6,262 bases of DNA from Candidatus Peribacteraceae bacterium (GCA_018062585.1 JAGORY010000045.1:1309-7570); one strand, 5' to 3'. Positions 1 through 5,501 are shown, numbered from the stretch's first letter. Notes: generated by a model from the letters alone, not told the origin. Translations and numbers: made by a program.

Positions 1-161
1 AGCCAGTTACTGAGGACCTGCGCCTCACGAGCTTTATCCGGTTCGTCTTCATCAAGCTGACTCGTAATCTGCTTCACGAGTGCATTGCGCCTAGACAGCA
101 ATTCTACGGTCTGACGATCGATTGCGTCTACTTGCCGGCGAAGATCGAGAACGGAGGCCAC
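1..161 (-). CDS. Chorismate mutase type II (AroQ) domain protein, 5' part only
   Basis: Only the first 53 codons are present; the gene continues past the left edge. The reading starts V/M-A-S-V-L and then runs through LDLRRQVDAIDRQTVELL and SRRNALV to DKAREAQVL, the first helix and following segment of AroQ chorismate mutases, which convert chorismate to prephenate for Phe/Tyr synthesis. Against the E. coli enzyme as I recall it, Arg8 matches Arg11, Arg25 matches Arg28, and Asp42, Arg45 and Glu46 match Asp48, Arg51 and Glu52. The position of catalytic Lys39 appears to be Leu36, so activity is not certain. The GTG at 159-161 is chosen because family members start a few residues before the LRxxID motif and because a -10-like hexamer lies six bases upstream. 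The frame is open further upstream with TTG codons at 237-242, so a longer N terminus is possible. A fusion to another aromatic-pathway domain beyond the edge cannot be judged. Confidence 0.72.
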   Translation of the reverse strand, partial: MASVLDLRRQVDAIDRQTVELLSRRNALVKQITSQLDEDEPDKAREAQVLSNW

Positions 162-167
162 TGGGGC

Positions 168-198
168 GATATACTCGCCATATTCGAGGACTTTGCAA
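168..198 (-). promoter_or_regulatory. Putative promoter of the chorismate mutase gene
   Basis: On the minus strand TTGCAA (193-198, 4 of 6 to TTGACA) is followed after 19 bases by TATATC (168-173, 4 of 6 to TATAAT). The spacer is longer than ideal. Six bases separate the hexamer from the GTG at 161, which predicts initiation on the start codon itself. This is weak taken alone; it gains some support from the same spacing at ligA and at the arginine leader. Confidence 0.35.
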
Positions 199-274
199 TT
201 GACAGACGTACGAGGAGTGTAGGTGTGATACTTGGACAACAAGAACGCACGCCGCGCCTGCTTGTGCGGTTTCT

Positions 275-283
275 TGCTACAAT
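275..283 (+). promoter_or_regulatory. Extended -10 promoter of ligA, leaderless transcript predicted
   Basis: TGCTACAAT is an extended -10 element (TGn plus TACAAT, 5 of 6 to consensus). No convincing -35 lies 16-18 bases upstream, as is common for extended -10 promoters. The hexamer ends at 283 and ATG begins at 290, six bases later, so the expected +1 is the A of the start codon. There is no Shine-Dalgarno sequence before the ATG, which agrees with leaderless translation. Confidence 0.55.
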
Positions 284-289
284 CCGTAC

Positions 290-2509
290 ATGGACAAGCA
301 GAAGGCAACCGAACGCATCGCGGATCTCAAGGCGGAGATCAAAAGGCTCAATGCAGCGTACTTCACCGAGAATAAATCTCTCGTCCCCGAAACCGTGCGT
401 GACAGTCTCAAGAAAGAGCTCATTGCACTCGAGACCGAGTTTCCGGATCTCATCACCCCGGACTCCCCCACCCAAAGAGTCGGTGCCGCGCTCGACTCAC
501 GGCTCCCGAAGGTGAAGCACCTGCACCCGAAGGAATCTCTGCAGGACGCTTTCTCACGCGCAGACTTGGATGACTGGGTCGATCAGATGAAACGAGCGCT
601 CGGCAAAACCGACGCTGTTTTCGGATTTGAGACTGAGCTGAAGATCGACGGACTGAATATGTCGCTTGTCTATGAACTGAGGAAGGAGGAAGTGCACGAC
701 GAGACGAAGAGTGAAAAACGGACCCCCTTTCGCCTGCGGGCTACGGAGGGGCAAGAAGTGAAAAGTGAAAAATACAGTTTTCTTCGGGCGGTGACTCGGG
801 GGAATGGCGTTGAGGGGGAAGATGTGACGCACACGGTGAAGACGATCGAGAGTGTGCCGCTCTGGTTCGAACTTCCGAAGCCGTACGCAACCGCAACAGA
901 AAAGCCACAGTACCTCGAGATCGGCGGAGAAGTGTATCTGGAGAAAAAAACGCTGGAGGCTATCAACAAAAATCTTCCGGATGAAGAAAAATTCGCAAAT
1001 CCTAGAAATGCGGCGGCAGGCACGGTGCGACAGCTCGACCCAGCGGCGGCAGCGGAACGCGACCTCAAGATGTACTGCTACTCACTCGATGCGACGAATG
1101 CCGACGCGCTCGGTATCACGACACAGCACGAGCTCATGGATTTTCTGACCGCATGCGGACTGCCGACCGAAAGTGACTACACAGTGTCGCAAACATTGGA
1201 TGACGTGGAGAAGCTCTACCGCGAGGTCGGAAAAAAGAGAGACGAACTTCCCTACGACATCGACGGCATCGTCATCAAAGTGGATTCGCGGCGCATGCAG
1301 AAGGATTTGGGTTCAACGGCGAAGGCCCCACGGTACGCACGTGCGCTCAAATTCGAGGCGGAACAGGCCTCAGCCGAGATCCTCGACATCGAACTGCAGG
1401 TCGGCCGCACCGGAGCCATCACGCCCGTTGCGCACCTCTCACCGGTCTTGCTTGCGGGGACCACCGTGACGCGCGCAACTCTGCATAACGAAGACGAGAT
1501 CCTGCGGCTTGGCATTCACATCGGCGATACTGTGATCGTCCGCAAAGCTGGTGACATCATTCCGGAAGTCATGGAAGTGCTCGAGAATCTGCGTCCGAAA
1601 CATGCAACGCCTTTCCGGTACCCGAAGCACTGTCCAAGCTGTACTCGTGAACTCGTACGACCTGACGGCGAAGCTGTTCATCGGTGTCCTAATCCGGACT
1701 GCAAAGGCATGCGGCTTGAGCGCACCACGCACTTCGCGTCGCGCTACGCCATGAATATCGAGGGCTTAGGATTCGAGACTGTGGAGCAGCTCGTATCCGT
1801 GGGGCTCGTCTCGGATATCGGCGATATCTTTTTCTTGCAGGAGGCGGATCTCCTGAAGCTTCCGCTCTTTAAAGAAAAGAAGACGGCCAATCTGCTTTCC
1901 GCGATCGACAAGGCTCGTACGATTCCGCTCGAACGATTTCTTTTCGCGCTCGGCATCCGGCATATCGGACGTGAGACGGCGGAACTCCTATCACGCAGGA
2001 TTGATTGGCTTTCTCATCCGCAGGAGCGACCTCGGGTCGCTCAGCGGGACGCGGCGTCCCGGCTGCGGGAAGTGGAGAAGGACACAAGCATCTCTCCTGC
2101 ACACATCGCTACAGTTCTCTCTACACTCTCGGCCGACTCACTCTTCAAGATCGACGGCATCGGCGAAGCGGTAGCCCAGTCACTCGCGACGTGGATACAA
2201 GAACCCGATAACCGAGCGCTGCTCCATAAAATAGAGAACGGCGGACTTCGGTGCGTTCTGCCACAGGCGTCGAATATCGCTCAGATCTTCGAGGGCAAAA
2301 CGTTCGTCATCACCGGCACTCTCCCCGCTCTCGGCCGCGAAGACGCGAAAGCGATGATCAAAGACAGGGGCGGCAAAGTGAGTTCCAGCGTCAGCAAAAA
2401 GACCGACTACTTACTCCTCGGCGCGGATGCCGGCAGCAAACTGGAGGACGCGATAAAATTTGGAACGAAGACACTGAGCGAAGAAGAGTTCAGAGCGATG
2501 TGCGGATAA
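290..2509 (+). CDS. ligA: NAD-dependent DNA ligase LigA with two in-frame inserts
   Basis: This enzyme seals nicks in DNA during replication and repair, using NAD+ to adenylate its lysine. Domains in order: Ia (about 1-65, ending TPDSPTQRVG), adenylation domain with KIDG (catalytic Lys118), TRGNG (169-173) and FANPRNAAAGTVRQLDP (235-251), DGIVIK (325-330), OB fold with QVGRTGAITPVA (370-381) and TLHN, a four-Cys zinc finger (Cys448, 451, 466, 471), a helix-hairpin-helix region (GIRHIG 555-560, IDGIG 621-625) and a C-terminal BRCT domain (about 662-739, with TGTLP and SVSKKTDYLL). The protein is 739 residues; the family is usually about 670. The excess lies in two segments, about 136-163 and about 573-612. 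Domain Ia residues that contact NMN in the E. coli enzyme look altered (His23 to Phe25, Asp32 to Glu34, Tyr35 to Arg37), while Tyr24 and Asp38 are kept. The ATG at 290 fits the family start. Identity is certain; full activity is inferred. Confidence 0.97.
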   Translation: MDKQKATERIADLKAEIKRLNAAYFTENKSLVPETVRDSLKKELIALETEFPDLITPDSPTQRVGAALDSRLPKVKHLHPKESLQDAFSRADLDDWVDQMKRALGKTDAVFGFETELKIDGLNMSLVYELRKEEVHDETKSEKRTPFRLRATEGQEVKSEKYSFLRAVTRGNGVEGEDVTHTVKTIESVPLWFELPKPYATATEKPQYLEIGGEVYLEKKTLEAINKNLPDEEKFANPRNAAAGTVRQLDPAAAAERDLKMYCYSLDATNADALGITTQHELMDFLTACGLPTESDYTVSQTLDDVEKLYREVGKKRDELPYDIDGIVIKVDSRRMQKDLGSTAKAPRYARALKFEAEQASAEILDIELQVGRTGAITPVAHLSPVLLAGTTVTRATLHNEDEILRLGIHIGDTVIVRKAGDIIPEVMEVLENLRPKHATPFRYPKHCPSCTRELVRPDGEAVHRCPNPDCKGMRLERTTHFASRYAMNIEGLGFETVEQLVSVGLVSDIGDIFFLQEADLLKLPLFKEKKTANLLSAIDKARTIPLERFLFALGIRHIGRETAELLSRRIDWLSHPQERPRVAQRDAASRLREVEKDTSISPAHIATVLSTLSADSLFKIDGIGEAVAQSLATWIQEPDNRALLHKIENGGLRCVLPQASNIAQIFEGKTFVITGTLPALGREDAKAMIKDRGGKVSSSVSKKTDYLLLGADAGSKLEDAIKFGTKTLSEEEFRAMCG
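707..773 (+). repeat. Direct-repeat-flanked insert inside ligA
   Basis: Two near-identical 13-base units, AAGAGTGAAAAAC (707-719) and AAAAGTGAAAAAT (761-773), lie exactly 54 bases apart and both encode KSEK (residues 140-143 and 158-161). Between them CCCCT and AGGGG form an imperfect inverted repeat around a GCC-TGCG-GGC hairpin. Standard LigA proteins have nothing here: they pass directly from the strand after KxDG to the TRGDG loop. The arrangement looks like an inserted element or a tandem expansion that kept the frame. Confidence 0.5.
2024..2064 (+). repeat. Two tandem perfect palindromes inside ligA
   Basis: GAGCGACC-TCG-GGTCGCTC (2024-2042) is a perfect 8-bp stem with a three-base loop. 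It is followed two bases later by CGGGACG-CGG-CGTCCCG (2045-2061), a perfect 7-bp stem with a three-base loop that can extend by A2043-T2064 and G2044-C2063 around one bulged G. Together they encode residues 579-592, within a segment absent from usual LigA proteins. This resembles palindromic elements known to insert in frame in genes, such as Rickettsia palindromic elements, but I see no proof of family membership. Confidence 0.65.
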
Positions 2510-2514
2510 AAAGA

Positions 2515-2542
2515 TTGACGCGCCGAGAATCTGGATTATTCT
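2515..2542 (+). promoter_or_regulatory. Promoter of the arginine leader/NAGS transcript
   Basis: TTGACG (2515-2520, 5 of 6 to TTGACA) and TATTCT (2537-2542, 4 of 6 to TATAAT) are separated by 16 bases. It begins six bases after the ligA stop, so the downstream gene has its own promoter. Six bases separate the -10 from the leader ATG at 2549, which again predicts a transcript starting on the start codon. Confidence 0.6.
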
Positions 2543-2548
2543 TACGCC

Positions 2549-2611
2549 ATGATTCTTGCGCTGTCTCTGTCGCTCCGTCGTCGTCCCGCCTCCGGTGGGA
2601 TGAGCGCGTAG
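2549..2611 (+). CDS. Arginine leader peptide (attenuator ORF)
   Basis: A 20-codon ORF, MILALSLSLRRR followed by PASGGMSA and TAG. Codons 10-12 are three consecutive CGT arginine codons (2576-2584). It sits between a promoter and a hairpin plus T-run terminator, upstream of a gene whose family opens arginine biosynthesis. Arg-rich leader peptides that sense charged tRNA-Arg by ribosome stalling follow the logic of the his, trp and leu attenuators. No Shine-Dalgarno sequence is present; a -10 hexamer six bases upstream suggests leaderless translation. The peptide would have no function of its own. Chance occurrence of CGT repeats in a GC-rich spacer is the main alternative, but the combination with alternative hairpins and T9 makes it unlikely. 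Confidence 0.68.
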   Translation: MILALSLSLRRRPASGGMSA

Positions 2612-2663
2612 TGTAGAACCCAGCGCCACAGCCCTCTCGGAGCCTATAGCCCCGTTTTTTTTT
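2585..2663 (+). promoter_or_regulatory. Transcription attenuator with competing hairpins
   Basis: Hairpin 1:2 is CCCGCC-TCC-GGTGGG (2585-2599), starting on the codon after the Arg run. The antiterminator pairs 2590-2599 (CTCCGGTGGG) with 2633-2642 (CCTCTCGGAG), with one mismatch and two G-U pairs. The latter strand contains CGGAG (2638-2642), the 5' arm of the terminator, so the two structures exclude each other. A ribosome stalled at the Arg codons would open 1:2 and free 2590-2599 for the antiterminator. A ribosome at the TAG (2609-2611) would cover 2594-2599 and allow termination. The pairing is seen by hand; energies were not computed. Confidence 0.6.
2638..2663 (+). terminator. Intrinsic terminator of the attenuator
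   Basis: CGGAGC-CTATA-GCCCCG (2638-2654) forms a six-position stem with one A-C mismatch and a five-base loop, followed directly by nine T (2655-2663). It lies 18 bases before the ATG of the next gene and in the same orientation, so it can only be a conditional terminator for that gene. It is also too far from ligA, with a promoter in between, to be simply the ligA terminator, though it would stop read-through from ligA as well. Confidence 0.65.
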
Positions 2664-2681
2664 GGATTCCCTTTCTCCACC

Positions 2682-3923
2682 ATGCTCAGTGGCATCAATA
2701 GGCAGGCCAACGCGTACGACTCCCTCTATCACGGGCAAACGCTCGCACTGAAAGTAAGCGGGGCCGAAATCGAGAGTCCTGATTTTCCAAAGCTCGCAAG
2801 CGACATCACGTCGCTCAACGAGAACGGCGTGAATATCGCGCTCGTCTTTGGCGGCGGCGAGCAGATCAACAAAAAATTCGGCAGACCTCGTCCGAAAGTC
2901 GACGGTGTAGCCATCACGAACGATGACGTCCTCAAAAATGGGGTTCTCCCTGCCTACCATGACATCCGCAGAAAACTTTCCGAAGCGCTGCCGCATGGTA
3001 TCCTCCTTGACCCGAATGATCTGCAGTGTGACTTCCATCCCGATTCGACATACGGGCTTGTAGGCATCCCCAAAAACATTGTGCTTCCCGAGAGCAAGCT
3101 CGTGATGACGGGTTTCGTTGGCAGCGTCGACGGAGTGAGTGTGAACGTAAACGCCGATGACATCGCTCGGCAACTGGTGGAACAGTATAACGACCGGATC
3201 GAAGAATTGTTGTTCCTCACGAAAGCAGGCGGCGTACTCGATACGAAAGGACGGGTGGTATCGCTACTGACGGAAAAAAGAATCGATGCGCTCCTTGCGG
3301 GCACGGACGGAGGGATCACGGTGGACGAAGGGATGAAGAAAAAAATGATCGAGGTGCGGCGCGCTCTTGAGAAAATCGCAAAGGTGGTGATCACGAAGAC
3401 GTCCGGCCTACAGGACGAGATCGAAAAATGGATGGGCAGCGGCACACTGTGCGTCGACAGCAAGCAGCTCACGACATCGAAGATGCTCTACATCGAGGAA
3501 CCGATCTTCGACGCGATGTACACAACGTACGTGGAGCAGGGCATCTTCAGACCACGTTCGCCTGAAGAGCTCGTGAAACTCAAGATGCATCACCAGATGC
3601 TTCGGGCCAAACATTCGCCACTCGGCGGACTCTCGCTCGTACCACGTGGCAACTGGGTGGAACTCAGCGGATTGTGGGCGGGCAGTATCGGCAATGGCAT
3701 CGGACAGATGCTCCTAGAGTCTGCCGTGAAAGAAGCGGGTCGAAGGAAGATGTACGCATTAAGCGCCAATCCTGATTCGATCGGCGCGTTCATGGCAAGC
3801 GGACTCTTCCGGGATGTGGGTCCGGTATCAGAAGCCAAAGCCGCTTTGCCATCGGATGCACCACGCGAACTCAAGATGTACGACACGTCGTCACGCGACC
3901 CTCATGTATTCATGGCCGTTTAG
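2682..3923 (+). CDS. N-acetylglutamate synthase/kinase-type protein (amino-acid kinase plus GNAT)
   Basis: A 413-residue two-domain protein with the order of ArgA and of bifunctional NAGS-K enzymes. Residues about 18-260 are an amino-acid kinase fold: LALKVSG (Lys24), the FGGGEQI loop (56-62, equivalent to HGGGPQI), the NVNAD motif (155-159), LTKAGGVLD (179-187) and DEGMKKKM (215-222), equivalent to the GGMIPK segment carrying a catalytic lysine in N-acetylglutamate kinase. Residues about 290-413 fit a GNAT acetyltransferase, with the acetyl-CoA loop around GSIGNGIGQMLL (334-345) and the later NPDSIGAFMASGLF helix region. It probably acetylates glutamate with acetyl-CoA and may also phosphorylate N-acetylglutamate, the first steps of arginine synthesis. 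Conserved kinase residues leave both activities possible, so I give no symbol; argA is the nearest. The start has no Shine-Dalgarno sequence and lies after an arginine-type attenuator, which independently supports the role. Its stop overlaps that of the convergent gene. Confidence 0.85.
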   Translation: MLSGINRQANAYDSLYHGQTLALKVSGAEIESPDFPKLASDITSLNENGVNIALVFGGGEQINKKFGRPRPKVDGVAITNDDVLKNGVLPAYHDIRRKLSEALPHGILLDPNDLQCDFHPDSTYGLVGIPKNIVLPESKLVMTGFVGSVDGVSVNVNADDIARQLVEQYNDRIEELLFLTKAGGVLDTKGRVVSLLTEKRIDALLAGTDGGITVDEGMKKKMIEVRRALEKIAKVVITKTSGLQDEIEKWMGSGTLCVDSKQLTTSKMLYIEEPIFDAMYTTYVEQGIFRPRSPEELVKLKMHHQMLRAKHSPLGGLSLVPRGNWVELSGLWAGSIGNGIGQMLLESAVKEAGRRKMYALSANPDSIGAFMASGLFRDVGPVSEAKAALPSDAPRELKMYDTSSRDPHVFMAV

Positions 3924-4837
3924 CCGATGTACCCTCGACTCATATCGAGCGTCTGATCCGAGAGAATCTTTCCGGATGCATCCGTGACCCGCACGTTCCA
4001 TGAGAGATTGATCTTCACGTCGTAGCGCGAATCCGACGTGATCGTGAGCTCGACTTTTCCGCTCTTGGGAGCTTTCACAGATGCTAGAAGCGGTAGGTAG
4101 ATCTGCTCCCAGTGTGTTGCGGTTGCATCCGGAGCGGTGGAGAGATGAATGCCTGGAACCAGCTCCGCGTCCCACCACAGCGCAAAACCGTGGATCGCAG
4201 GTATATCGTTCCACATCACAGTCTTCGTGCGGATGCTTTTGTTCTTCTTGGCAAAATCGATGCTGTCCCACTCCTGCGTTCCGCCTTTCAGAAGATCGTC
4301 GGGGCGAATCGTTTTTACGTACATATTATTGAGTGAGATTTCGCGCGCTTCATCGAAGGCCATCTCGAAGCCGACGTCATTCCAAACATCGATGTCCTTC
4401 TTGAGTCGGTCTGACGTGACGGGAGCGACAAACTGCGTGATTTTTCCGGGAATAATAATGCCGCCGGTTTTGAGGAAACGCTTTCCGTCCTCCACCGTTT
4501 CGATGATGTTTTCCTCGAGTGCGTAATTGCCGAGTGTCTCTGAGACAAGCACATCACATTTCGGGATGCTGCGGACGAGTGTCGAATGTTTCTTGATAAA
4601 AGTGAGATTCTTGATTTTGTTCCGCGCCGCCAGTTTTTTACTGACATCAAGAATGTCGCCACTCTCGATAAGTGTCACGCTCTTCGCACCAAGCCGAGAG
4701 GCCAAGAAAGCCAGAAAGCCAGTACCGGATCCGAGATCGATGACGATGTCTCCCCTTTTCACCGCTTTCTTCAGTGCTTTTTCAAATGCCGCATTGCGGA
4801 CGGTATCGCCGATGAGTTTGCGCTGGAGTTCGATCAT
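3920..4837 (-). CDS. PRMT-like SAM-dependent methyltransferase
   Basis: A 305-residue class I methyltransferase with the signature of protein arginine methyltransferases. From the chosen start: SAM loop VIDLGSGTG (32-40), acidic end of strand 2 in LIE (Glu58), a double-E loop SETLGNYALEE with Glu100 and Glu109 nine residues apart as in PRMT1, and a THW loop (241-243, THWEQIYLPL). The C-terminal part (about 135-305) fits the beta-barrel domain of PRMTs. By family it would methylate arginine in proteins; the substrate is unknown. An ATG at 4918 gives 27 more residues, but that stretch overlaps the upstream gene and shows no family match. The ATG at 4837 begins where homologues would start and overlaps a mini-ORF stop as ATGA. 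It is probably co-transcribed with the upstream membrane protein. Bacterial PRMT-like proteins are uncommon and often lack a proven activity, so arginine methylation is inference. Confidence 0.85.
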   Translation of the reverse strand: MIELQRKLIGDTVRNAAFEKALKKAVKRGDIVIDLGSGTGFLAFLASRLGAKSVTLIESGDILDVSKKLAARNKIKNLTFIKKHSTLVRSIPKCDVLVSETLGNYALEENIIETVEDGKRFLKTGGIIIPGKITQFVAPVTSDRLKKDIDVWNDVGFEMAFDEAREISLNNMYVKTIRPDDLLKGGTQEWDSIDFAKKNKSIRTKTVMWNDIPAIHGFALWWDAELVPGIHLSTAPDATATHWEQIYLPLLASVKAPKSGKVELTITSDSRYDVKINLSWNVRVTDASGKILSDQTLDMSRGYIG

Positions 4838-4854
4838 GACAAGACATTGAGCAT
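4834..4854 (-). CDS. Possible six-codon translational coupling mini-ORF (MLNVLS)
   Basis: The only good Shine-Dalgarno-like sequence seen in the window, GAGG in GACGAGGTATACTCCATG on the minus strand, sits eight bases before the ATG at 4852-4854, not before the methyltransferase ATG. That ATG opens MLNVLS and a TGA at 4834-4836, which overlaps the methyltransferase ATG (4835-4837) as ATGA. A ribosome loaded here would terminate on the methyltransferase start and could restart. Chance, or a sequencing frameshift near the gene start, are alternatives. Confidence 0.25.
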   Translation of the reverse strand: MLNVLS

Positions 4855-4878
4855 GGAGTATACCTCGTCTTTCGGGCC

Positions 4879-5454
4879 CTACTGCGAAACGAGCGAGCAC
4901 TGCCGGATACGGATGCAACCGGCATTCACAGCGTAGACGTACTGCAAGATGCCCAGTGCCGCAGCATTGGCCGACTGTAACGTGAGAGTCAACGGTTTCG
5001 CTTTGATGATTTCATCCTCTCCACGCACTTCGCATCCCGCGGCACAGGAAAAGTCTTTCCCCGCCGGAACCGAACATGATTCGATGTACGGCTGGATTTT
5101 ACTGCGCAGCAAAGCCTCCACCGCGGCGGCGGCCGATCCCTTTATCCATACCTTCCTCTCTTTCAGCTCTAAGATATACGTGCGGTTACTGCAGGTTCCC
5201 GTGTCTGACGCAGCACTCTCGACGACGTGTCCGGCTACTTTCCGAAAATCAATGAGCACACCTTCTTCGTCGTACACCAACGGATCGGCGTAGCCCACGT
5301 CCCGAGCGTTCGGCATGGCCTGTGTTCCGTAGGCTGGTATGCGGTTCACCGCACCGCTCATCGTGAAGAGTTGCCCCAGCGTTCCTGCGAAGATGACGAT
5401 CAAAAATGCAAACGATGCCAGTACCGCGCCGATGATATTGGCTCTGTGTGTCAT
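4879..5454 (-). CDS. Membrane-anchored extracytoplasmic protein, function unknown
   Basis: A 191-residue protein I do not recognise. Residues about 7-30 are a strongly hydrophobic segment (IIGAVLASFAFLIVIFAGTL) after a short basic N terminus, so it is a signal anchor or uncleaved signal with the rest outside the membrane. The outer part has six cysteines (88, 127, 137, 141, 180, 186), including a C-x3-C pair at 137 and 141, consistent with disulfides or metal binding. It also has an Ala-rich stretch (108-113) and a hydrophobic region near 165-178. No lipobox is visible. The ATG at 5454 is downstream of a good promoter with no Shine-Dalgarno sequence. The stop lies 24 bases before the mini-ORF that leads into the methyltransferase, so the two genes are probably one operon. 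That gives no clear functional link. Confidence 0.75.
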   Translation of the reverse strand: MTHRANIIGAVLASFAFLIVIFAGTLGQLFTMSGAVNRIPAYGTQAMPNARDVGYADPLVYDEEGVLIDFRKVAGHVVESAASDTGTCSNRTYILELKERKVWIKGSAAAAVEALLRSKIQPYIESCSVPAGKDFSCAAGCEVRGEDEIIKAKPLTLTLQSANAAALGILQYVYAVNAGCIRIRQCSLVSQ

Positions 5455-5472
5455 ATGCGTAGGAATACGAAG

Positions 5473-5501
5473 ATTCTACGTCATCCGATCTGACGCTCCA
5501 A
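5473..5501 (-). promoter_or_regulatory. Promoter of the membrane protein/methyltransferase operon
   Basis: On the minus strand TTGGAG (5496-5501, 3 of 6) and TAGAAT (5473-5478, 5 of 6) are spaced by exactly 17 bases. Initiation near 5466 would give a 5' UTR of about a dozen bases before the ATG at 5454. A second, weaker -10-like TATTCC lies closer to the ATG, in a TATTCCTACGC context resembling TATTCTTACGC before the arginine leader. Confidence 0.5.

Noticed and set aside
199..204. Perfect TTGACA on the plus strand upstream of ligA
   Set aside because: No -10 hexamer lies 15-19 bases downstream; the nearest (GATACT at 227) is 22 bases away, and ligA is better explained by its extended -10.
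128..475. Minus-strand 115-residue ORF across the ligA start
   Set aside because: It is in a different frame from the chorismate mutase reading, has no family features and overlaps ligA.
2490..3173. Minus-strand ORF of 227 residues opposite the attenuator and the kinase-GNAT gene
   Set aside because: It has no recognisable motif, lies antisense to a clear gene, and its length is explained by codon bias of the plus-strand gene.
4838..4918. N-terminal extension of the methyltransferase from ATG 4918
   Set aside because: It overlaps the upstream gene, has no Shine-Dalgarno sequence and no PRMT-like residues; ATG 4837 fits the family start.
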